Below are positions 55,619-64,000 of a DNA stretch of 64,000 bases, one piece after another. How positions within the stretch are numbered: the first letter of the stretch is position 1; every line of letters starts with the position of its first letter. The position numbers and the translations under genes are program-made. This DNA comes from Kalaharituber pfeilii (lineage: Eukaryota > Ascomycota > Pezizomycetes > Pezizales > Pezizaceae), in the NCBI GenBank assembly GCA_015179045.1, contig WHUZ01000012.1:1302001-1366000 (forward strand). Direction: 5' to 3'. Below the pieces are notes generated by a model. The model worked only from the letters and a program-made list of their open reading frames with translations, was not told the DNA's origin and did no database searches.

Positions 55619-58166
55619 TAGATGCAGAAGAAACAGAATGTAATGCTGGAGGTCGTAAACCATCAAATGAATAAGAACAGTTTTCTCGTAGATAATACTT
55701 GTAACGCTCAATAAAATTAAGTTCACAATGAAACTTAGGATAAAAATTACCTGTTGACCAGCAGCTTCTAATTCTTCTTCTAGCAGGCCTTTTTGCTGTA
55801 TCAAATCAGGTTACTGAGAGAGTAAAGTCCGTGCACAACAACCTCCGGCGAGAGTTGGCTTACAGCCAGTATGGTCACGAGAGCCCGCTTGTTTTTCCGT
55901 CCCATTTTATGAATCTGTATTAACATTAAGTGAGCCATAGACTAATTAATTAACTCAAGCATTGGAATGTATTTACCAATTCTAGTCCTTTAATTAATTC
56001 TTTGATTCAAGCGACAGGGTGGCTGAACAGGTTGGAGCGACCGATATGTGCGACCGATGCATCAAGTATGCAAGTATAGGGGGCAACCAACGGTGGACAG
56101 TGGATTGGTGCTGTAGGGCGGGGGGTGGCAGAACAGTGCATGTAACGACTACATAACTAGTGCTTAGTCATCGAAGCAAATATCCGCCCTCCTCCGCATA
56201 CAGATGTCCCCAACCATAACCATTCTCAACTATTTCAGTGACAACCGCTACTGTAATAGCAAGGTTCTCGCTATAGCGAGGGTCGTTATAGCAAGGTCTG
56301 GCTGTATTAACACTCCACTGACTGCACCCTCCAAAATGGCACAGCTTGTCGAATTGTCTCTTTCGCCCGTTAATGATGTGTCTTACTTATCCCAGGGCCG
56401 TCTCATCACCTGATTCTGCAAGGTCTAACTGTAACAAATTCCTATCAATCCTCCCTCATAACGACATCACAGCTTCGGCATCACCGGCCAAAGTATAGCT
56501 CGACAACTGCATCTCATTGATTCAAGTAGCAGACCTCCAAATAGAAATTTCAAGACAAAAAAGCAAATTCCAGAAGGATAGCATGCATGGCAAATTATAC
56601 CATTCGCTTCCAAGTTAATATGCAGGGACCTGTGGACCCTTGCATGCAACCTACCTATAATAAGGTATATATCATAATACATTCGGGCCATTCATCCATC
56701 TGCATAATCAAAACTATTTCTATGCCGGTACTGTGCCATATACTATGTTACACATGTAGAGAGAAAATTATGACATGGCTATGGTATAGCTAGTACTCTA
56801 AGTTCCAACTGCCTCGTTATTGCAACTTCCTCTGAAGAGGGGGGACAAAACCTGCTAAAAGCCCAACTGCAAGAAAGCGCAACTCGTCAGGTGTGAGTTG
56901 GTGAGGTTATAGTAGGGGTGCATGCACTGGTGGGCTTGTGCTGCGTTTGGCCGTGGTCCTCGGCGTTATCAGCTTGTTAGACAACCCTGTTTGTGACTCA
57001 CATGCATTCTTATACTTCCTCATGTAGTACCTTATCACAAGCTGGCTTACTGCAGGCAGCAAACCCCTTATCCTTCCCCTCCACCCCCTCCCTCCCCCGT
57101 AGTCAACTCTATTTGTCTATCAGGCAAATCTCATTTATCACTTCCGCGAACCACTTAAAAACTCGGCATCTCAATAACTTGTTACAGTTGCGTCTCATCC
57201 TACATAGACAGTCTGTTTGAAATTATCATGCTACATACATACTGTAATATCGTTATCAGTAATATACCTACTATATACATATATATCCAAATTATGCTGT
57301 GCGCAAGCAGCTCATATCAACTCTCATACTCATCCTCCATACATTCATAAAGAACTGTCGTACAGGTAATACATATCTATCACCTTAGAGCATTTAAATG
57401 AACGTATACATGTTGTATATTAACCCTTTGATAGCCCTAAAATCACCTTGAAACACACCGAAGAACCCCCCCCCCTCTCCAGCCCCAGACAGACCAAGGC
57501 AAGTAACAACCTGATATCAATGGCACCGCAGGCCAAGAGGTCGCGCGGGAGCTTCCGGGATGCAGTGTCAAAACTACTTTACTGCACTGGCCTGCTAATT
57601 GTTGCGCACAATAGAAGATCCTTCATCGCTGCCCCCCATCTGGGCCTCCATTTAAAGGGTTATATACTCAAATATGCTTACCGTACTGTTCCAGGGACAA
57701 GACTCGAGTCCCGCCTCGGTCGCGGCCGCAGCTGTGATCGTCTTCTCCAGCGGAGCATAACCTATCTTAGCTATAACCCTCCATCCTACCATGAGCACCC
57801 AGTACAGTTTCACGCAGGCAAGTATACGACCCACTTTAATTTAGAATGGGGTCGCGCCAACCACACTATATGTACGAAACAAAGTAATGTTTCTCCAGAA
57901 ACACAACTTTCCACATACCCACCCCCGAAACAGATGTAGTTGCTAGGGTGCGTTAGGATGGTCATGGTAGAAAATACCTGCATCTATATAGAGCACTTCT
58001 TAAGTACATCTGTCATGTGATACATATTGTATGTACTGGACGTATCCGTTCATGGGCAAGAAGGCCGGACTGAGTAAGATAGACAGATAGCTTCGCAAGT
58101 TGGGGCTTGGAAAGTCGAGAATGTTTTATTCAATCGAGTGCAGTAATGGTTAATGATGCTAATCAG
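55619..58166. other. Gene-poor region
   Basis: Contains GGTTCTCGCTATAGCGAGGG near 56261, the CACTATAG-type vocabulary of the pogo MITE family, and a C run at 57467. The frame at 57448-57939 is discussed under rejected items. No supported gene. Confidence 0.45.
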
Positions 58167-58494
58167 TAGTGTTTGTATCGGTCCAAGTCGGTACAAGTCT
58201 GTTTTTCAGTACAAGTTTTCACTTTGGACTGACACCAACTTGCTCCAACTTGCTCCAACAAGTTGGTTCTTTTTTTTTTTTTTTTTGGAAAAGCTTGTCT
58301 GACAAGTTGAAAATAGAGCTAAAAACCGACTTGGACAGGGATTATTTGTATAGTGAAACATAAAATTTTCAACTTGTATCTGTTTCAACGGGTCGGTCCA
58401 AGTTTTTTAATATTGTATCATATATAAAAAACCGACTTGTCGGTTAAAACCAACAAGTTAAACCTCCAAGTACTTGTAACCGATGCAAACACTA
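58167..58494. mobile_element. 328-bp hAT-type MITE with 8-bp target duplication
   Basis: Tips TAGTGTTTGTATCGGT (left) and ACCGATGCAAACACTA (right) are inverted copies with one mismatch. CTAATCAG directly flanks both sides (58159-58166 and 58495-58502), an exact 8-bp duplication diagnostic of hAT elements. The interior has many copies of CAACTTG/CAAGTTG and CCGACTTG in both orientations, like the subterminal motifs bound by hAT transposases. No coding capacity; an 18-base T run lies at 58269-58286. Confidence 0.85.
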
Positions 58495-60714
58495 CTAATC
58501 AGAGAGCTTGTGTAAGTTGAAGGGGCCCATGTGTTTCAGCAACTTTACCCTCTGTTCTTCTCTTCTTCTCTTTCTTTCTGCTTTCTACTCTTTGCAAAGT
58601 TTCATCTCTTTCCTCTGCTTGTTTCTTGTCTCTTCCCCTTCCTCATTTCCTTCCTCATGCTTCAATCTCTCTTCCCAAAAAGTTCATTCAGAGATGCATC
58701 GTATGTATACCCGAGGCACCAGTAACTATGTAAGTCTTGCACTCCCATTCGACTGGTATCCCTGACCTGATGCCGTCAGCATATTGTTCCATCCTCAGAT
58801 AGATCCTCATCATAAATTCAAATATCCCATCTCTCTACATCAGTCTCATTCATCAGACAAAACTGAAAGTATTCCAATTTAACCACAATCGATCCCCATC
58901 CAGATTTACGAAGCACGCAACGCTGGCTGGTTGGCTATTTACATACCAGCTGCACGATACATCTGATAGCACACAGCAAACTCAATGCATTTACTAACTT
59001 GACGCATGCACTGCGCACACGCTGATACCTGCTCGAAAGCCACCTATTGTAGAATTCCCAGCATCAGCACTTCATATACACACCCCAATACCCCACGTAT
59101 ACCTGCATTATGCTGGGTTATTCGTGGTTGAAATCATACAGGCCACAGTACATACATTCGAAAAAGAATTACCCTCATCATTATTGGAATTCAAACTCCT
59201 CAAGTTGGTTCCCGTCATGCGCTGTACTGTGTCCCTGAATCCCGATCCCAATAACCAGGGCAGAGTTCTGTCGGTTCTTTTCAATTTGCTTATCCGACGC
59301 TTAATTTGCAGCCCCACTGGATAAGTTACTGATTGTCACTCAGCTGGTCCTGAGTCCCCAATTTCGTAGCCGAAAACATAATTCTGGTGCTCCTTTCCAA
59401 ATTAGCGGCGGTAGTGAGCTGAACTGATGTGACCTTTCCGAAACCATGGTACTCTACCCTCGAATATCAGAGCGGGCAATCAGGTACAATCAGTCACCTA
59501 TTCTAGAAACGGGTATACAGTTTTCCTGTCCATACAAAAACCACAGATGGACCAGGGAGGTTGAAGATGAACAATGGCGTTCGAAAATGGCTGGGCCACT
59601 TTTTAGCTATGCCCTACGGGCCTTCAAAACCAGGGCAGGACGGAATGTTAAGAAAATTTCTTCCTTCTCATAATCGAAAAACTTCCTGACTTTAGTTTAG
59701 CTCTAAGCTGCTTTGGGTAACTATTACAAACGACAAACAGCATTTCGTATTCGCTCACAGCATACCATCCAATACAATCGTGATCCAGGGGCGAACATCC
59801 CTACGCGGTCTTCATCATCCTCTACATCGTCGAGTACGTAATATTCTTTCATCCGATCGACCAATTTGTCATGTTAGGTAACAGGCTACTTCACGGTCCT
59901 TTCCAGGTTTTGTCCCTATCGTCAAACATTATCGGGGGGTTCCGACAATTAACTGGCCAATCAAATGCCAGCATTTTTACGGCGTACAGTCGCCTAATAA
60001 TATCCCATCAACGATCCTCAATTGTTTGCAAATCGCAAGTGCAAAAAGAGAAGTAAACGAGGCGGTTCAGCTTTCGTTCCCTGCCGGGTATCCGTTCTGC
60101 GGAGCCGAGGGTAAATCATCGATCGACTCTAATTGTGCTAGTGTGAAAATCGGTTTTTGCGATGACCATTGCTCTTTTCAGATCGTCAGATTCCACTCCA
60201 ATTTTCATTTCAGAAATCTTACAAAGAAAAGCGGAGCTGCTGTTGCTCCGCAGAGAAAAGAGAAAATCGCTGTGCAGCCAGATTGTAGCGTCTGTGGTCA
60301 CATAGAAGTACTCTAAGGTCTTATGTGTTAAGGTCGGGTCACCAAATATAAGGAAGGAACTGTCACCACCGTCTGAGCACTCAATTTTGAAGCAAATTGG
60401 GTAGCTTATTCAACATCCAGTCATGCAGCCAGGAGACTGGTTCGAGATGTGGGAGACTCACATAATAAAATTCAATCGTTACTTAACGATCTTGATGAAT
60501 GGGGTCTTGGCTATAGATGGACAAGAGGCCTGCAACATACAGAAATTGTGAGACTCCAGCTTCTGCTATTCCTGATTATGCCTATCGAGCTGCAGTCACA
60601 ATAGTCCTGTGACTCGTATAGTAGTCTATTCTCGTAACCAGTATAGTTCAGATAATTTAGCTCAATTTCCAGAACCTACCGAAAACCTGACCTACTTTTG
60701 ATACAGATAGCGTA
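58495..60714. other. Gene-poor region
   Basis: Pyrimidine-rich at 58550-58690 (TTCTCTTCTTCTC-type). Frames at 59124-59324 and 59446-59673 have no family motif. No supported gene. Confidence 0.45.
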
Positions 60715-61330
60715 CAGGTCACCCTGGCTATAATGAGGCCAAGAATCTGGCCACTTTTCACCATAGCGAGGAGTCACGTGCTGCCCCCAAGGTAGACAGG
60801 GGTGAAAAATATTGTCAAATGCGGCAATTTTCAGTGTATGATATTCAGATCTCAAGTGCGAATTCAGTTCCTTACCAGACCGCCAATATCATGTCTCCTT
60901 TGGACGCCCAGCTCTAGAGTAAGGGAAGGTATGTCACGCTCGCCAGGAAGTGGTACAGCACCCAGCAGAAATGATTTCAGAAGAGTTATGTAAGTTATTT
61001 CCTAATTCAGATGGCAATTGAAGCAGTCAGATACACTAAACGTTTTTTTTTTCCTTTTTGTATTGAGATATCTTGAATTAAATCACCACTCTGCTAAGCC
61101 TATTACATAAGGCAGTACTGAGGCTACCCCCCGGTATTTCACTATAGCAAGGTAGACTTTACCTGTAGCTGAATTGCTTAGTCCTGAAAAGTTTTTCATT
61201 TTCACTATAGCGCTTCTTTTCATTATAGCCAGGACGTTTTAGCTGCGCGAGCAAACGATCTCGCACATTCCTTTACATAGTATAGCCAGGGTTTCACTAT
61301 CAAGAGTCTCATTATAGCCAGGGTCACCTG
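60715..61330. mobile_element. 616-bp pogo-type MITE, copy 2
   Basis: Tips CAGGTCACCCTGGCTATAAT (left) and ATTATAGCCAGGGTCACCTG (right) are perfect inverted copies. The left flank is TA and the right is TC, one change from a TA duplication. Inside, CACTATAGC occurs repeatedly in both orientations (CACCATAGCGAGGAG, TTCACTATAGCAAGG, TTTCACTATAGCGC, CATTATAGCCAGG), as in the 151-bp copy at 12935. No transposase frame. Confidence 0.7.
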
Positions 61331-64000
61331 TCTGCCCATCTGGAGTATCGTATCATTGTTCGCAAGTACGGAGTACCAGTGGCACGCAACTGTGCACGCA
61401 GAGTTACCTAGAAACTCATATCCAGTATCTCATATTTCATGCACAAGTATTAAAGAGCATGGCTCTATTGATCGGCAAATCGTGTCGGCATCGAAGGAGC
61501 GTCATACACTCCAGCTATTGTAATATTAAACTCCGGTAAGTGCATGTTCGAGAAGTAGGGAGATCCATTAATATATATGTAAATATACACCGAAACTCAT
61601 AGCGCGCTCTACAATGCTGGTCGTGTAAGAAGGTGCAATTAGGGTTGCATTTGAAGGAAAGGCACGTGCAAGAGTGCTACCACCAAATTTTTATTTATTT
61701 ATTTATTTATTTTTTTTCCCCTTCCGGCCACTCAAGTTTCCTTTCTTTGCATAATACAAATTCAGGGTCCTGATGAATTGAGATGCTTGCTTCTTTTTAC
61801 GGGCGAGATATCGGTTTTTGGGAGCTGTGCCTAGGCCAATCTGATCAGCTCAGAATCCCTATTGATGCTGGGGGCTACGGACCTCTTATCCGCGGGGTGA
61901 GCAGTTCGAGGCCGGGGTAAGCATGATCCTTGGACGATTGCCAGAGAGTACAGTAGTATTGACAACGAAAAAAACCAAAAGCAGCCTTGTATGCTTCCTG
62001 ATGTAGTGTTTCTTGGGACTGTCCTATTTTGCACCTCCTTGCTCTCGCCGACCTATTGCAGTGGCCTAGTTGAAAAATCCCCAGAAGAGCGTGACATCAC
62101 CCGATGGAATCCTTGCTCGGTGCATAAAGCTAGCAGGTGTTGATTCTGGAATGCGGTTTTCAACCGGACTGGCCTGAATGGCCTTCCACAAGAGAGTAGA
62201 TGAGGAGAATTCATGCAATAGGTAGGCTGATAAGCACTGAGGAGCTAGGTATATGGTTGCAGAAAAAATGAGGAATGGAGACCGCTGGTAGGAGATGCCT
62301 TGGGTTCGGGGGCCAGTGTTTCTCAGCGTGAGAGGCAGAGGGTCTTGGTTGGCGAGAAACTGCGATATCATACGGCCAGAGTCCCCCACGGGCTAATCCT
62401 TTCCCAGGATCAGCCTAGCACAGATTGGAACCATGACGATGGTGTCTGGCTGATTAGCAACAGCTTCGAGGCTAGGCAGGGTTGGGCTTCCACCTCCACT
62501 GTTGATGTGCCAATCAGCGTCGTGTCGTGTGAGGCTTGTTCAACAACCGGGGCATTTTTGGATACCGTGTGGGGTGCAAGCTGCTTTGGGGGTTGTCTCA
62601 TTTTATTTTAGGGTTGTGGCCTTCTTGTCAACCGCTCATCTCCGACAACCTTGAAGCTGATACCTGCCTATGATAGATCTGTAGTACTCTGGCGCAAGTT
62701 TGTGGAGCGACAAAACGAGATGCAAAACGCACTATGCATATTGCTGAGATTAATTGGGGGAAACCGGTGATGGGGTGATAGGCAGAACAACTCATGCATC
62801 GATAGGCAATATAGAGCGATCAATATGTTATTGCCATTCCGTGACGTGCACTTGTGGAGGACAAACAGAATGTATGAAGCACTCAAGCTGAGAAGTGTAG
62901 AAGTAGGGGCGGCATTGACGCAGAGGGCGGCGCTTTAAGACTGGGAATGGCACTCCCAGGGCTGCCGTCTCGACGCACGGCGTGCGAATTCTCAGCAGCC
63001 AGAGATCGCCTTTCCTCTGCCACATCGCTCGTACCTGGCGGCGCGGCCGGCGCAGTTGCATCAGTAAGAAGTATGCACGCTGCGGGCGGTTTCTACTTAT
63101 TAATGCACATTTGCCCGGCCCTGCTGCTCCTATCTGGCAGTAGAGGGCGTGGGCATACCGGGGCAGCATACGCAGGCCTCGAGCTCGAAGGGCAGACTGA
63201 TGACAGGAGAGCGCATCCGCGCAGCTTCTGGCATTCGCGAGGGCTTGCTCCCTTACGGAGAGCTATATGGAAGCTGGAAGCGCCGTCCTGATGGCAGCTT
63301 GACCGAGGCGTTATCTGTGTGCGCTACATGTTGCACATGTGAGGCATGAGATTGTAGTTGCATGCGCATTGGCAGGAGTATCTCTACAGGAGGGCATCGG
63401 ACAATGGCTGCAAGCATGGGCATCAAGTACTTGTAACTTGATGAGGCTGCAGGAAACGGGAGTCAGCCGTGTATATGGCCGGGAGAGATTTTCCCTCTTG
63501 CACCTCTGCTCATCCTGAGTAACACCATGCATCACGTGGCCGCACACACACAGCATGGATTGGCGTACGGTCTGATACGATGCGAAAGTCTAATCAAAAG
63601 CCCCCCCCCCGTAAGGCGACAGCCAAACACAGACACGCCTCACGTGCTGCCATGCTACGTCGCTAGCCCAGCGTGCCCACCTCATGCTCCACACTGTGAT
63701 GGTATCCCCCCGCCTGCAAGGCGAGCGAGCGAGCCCATGTGAAGACGAGATAAGTGGCCTGCCAGTAAGAGCCATGACTCCTTGATAGTGCTCATCTGCC
63801 CGGTCTCTCGATCTCACCAATCCCATCTACTAGGCCCGCCAGTCCTCACCCGAGCAAGTAGCTCGGCGCTGCTTGTTCCGACTGTCTGTCTGTAAATCCG
63901 CTGCTCTCGGTGGCCACTGCAACCAGACTAGGTGGCCACGGGAGTATCCTGCCTCTACCGTCACCATCCCCACCCTCTTTCATCACACTCGCTGGACCCT
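61331..64000. other. Gene-poor right end of the window
   Basis: A (TTTA)n microsatellite at about 61688-61712, then increasing G+C from 62.9 kb to the end with a C10 run at 63601. Frames at 62066-62389 and 62947-63291 lack recognisable motifs and overlap open frames on the other strand. The last few hundred bases could be a promoter of a gene beyond the window, but nothing shows it directly. Confidence 0.4.

Noticed and set aside
57448..57939. 163-codon + strand frame and a possible spliced 36-residue variant ending DSSPASVAAAAVIVFSSGA
   Set aside because: The long frame lacks motifs and its composition looks random; the short variant needs a poor GTGTCA donor. No family recognised, so not called.
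62066..63349. Overlapping 60-115 codon frames at the right end
   Set aside because: Open on both strands owing to higher G+C, with no motifs, intron-linked partners or periodic signal.

Overview
This is a eukaryotic window that reads as a filamentous ascomycete (Pezizomycotina) chromosome. The genes are split by short introns (about 45-115 bp) with GTAAGT-type donors, CTAAC/CTGAC-like branch sites and YAG acceptors. The proteins are fungal housekeeping types, and the space between them is rich in small DNA transposons with terminal inverted repeats. I cannot place the species.

Layout. 0-2.6 kb: the 3' part of a UDP-glucuronate decarboxylase gene (+), convergent with a UBA/UBX ubiquitin-binding protein gene (-). 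2.6-10 kb: an AT-rich gene-poor block dominated by a 5,235-bp TA-flanked element (3447-8681) with about 450-bp inverted termini. A 1,170-bp Ginger-like element with a 4-bp target duplication is nested inside it. 10.0-11.4 kb: a T5orf172/GIY-YIG-like protein gene. 12.3-13.6 kb: relic coding sequence split by a small pogo-type element. 14.6-16.7 kb: 5-aminolevulinate synthase. 17-22.3 kb: a gene-poor stretch with two inverted-repeat elements, one Harbinger-like with a transposase N-terminus. 22.3-23.2 kb: glycolipid transfer protein. 23.2-28.4 kb: decayed genes, including a recognisable short-chain dehydrogenase relic. 28.4-30.9 kb: COX16 and a Brl1/Brr6 nuclear envelope protein. 33.9-37.3 kb: glycine decarboxylase P-protein. 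39.6-40.7 kb: S-formylglutathione hydrolase. 41.5-45.8 kb: the DHX37/Dhr1 DEAH helicase. 47.2-48.2 kb: a predicted basic/coiled-coil protein. 49.3-50.1 kb: the iron-sulfur assembly protein ISA1. 51.4-52.8 kb: a SANT-like protein with ten 17-residue repeats. 52.8-64 kb: almost no genes, but several clean miniature transposons of the Tc1/mariner, hAT and pogo types.

Four of the eleven confidently named genes act in mitochondria: ALAS (heme from glycine), the glycine decarboxylase P-protein, COX16 and ISA1. ALAS and the P-protein both use glycine and PLP. They are scattered on both strands with kilobases between them, so I read this as coincidence, not as an operon-like unit. Exon boundaries were built by hand. 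For every named gene the summed exon length is a multiple of three and the frame is open, which is internal support but not transcript evidence. I did not find one large undescribed system. The most distinctive objects are the nested Ginger-like element in the 5.2-kb inverted-repeat element, the repeat-expanded SANT protein, and the set of transposon families with exact target duplications.
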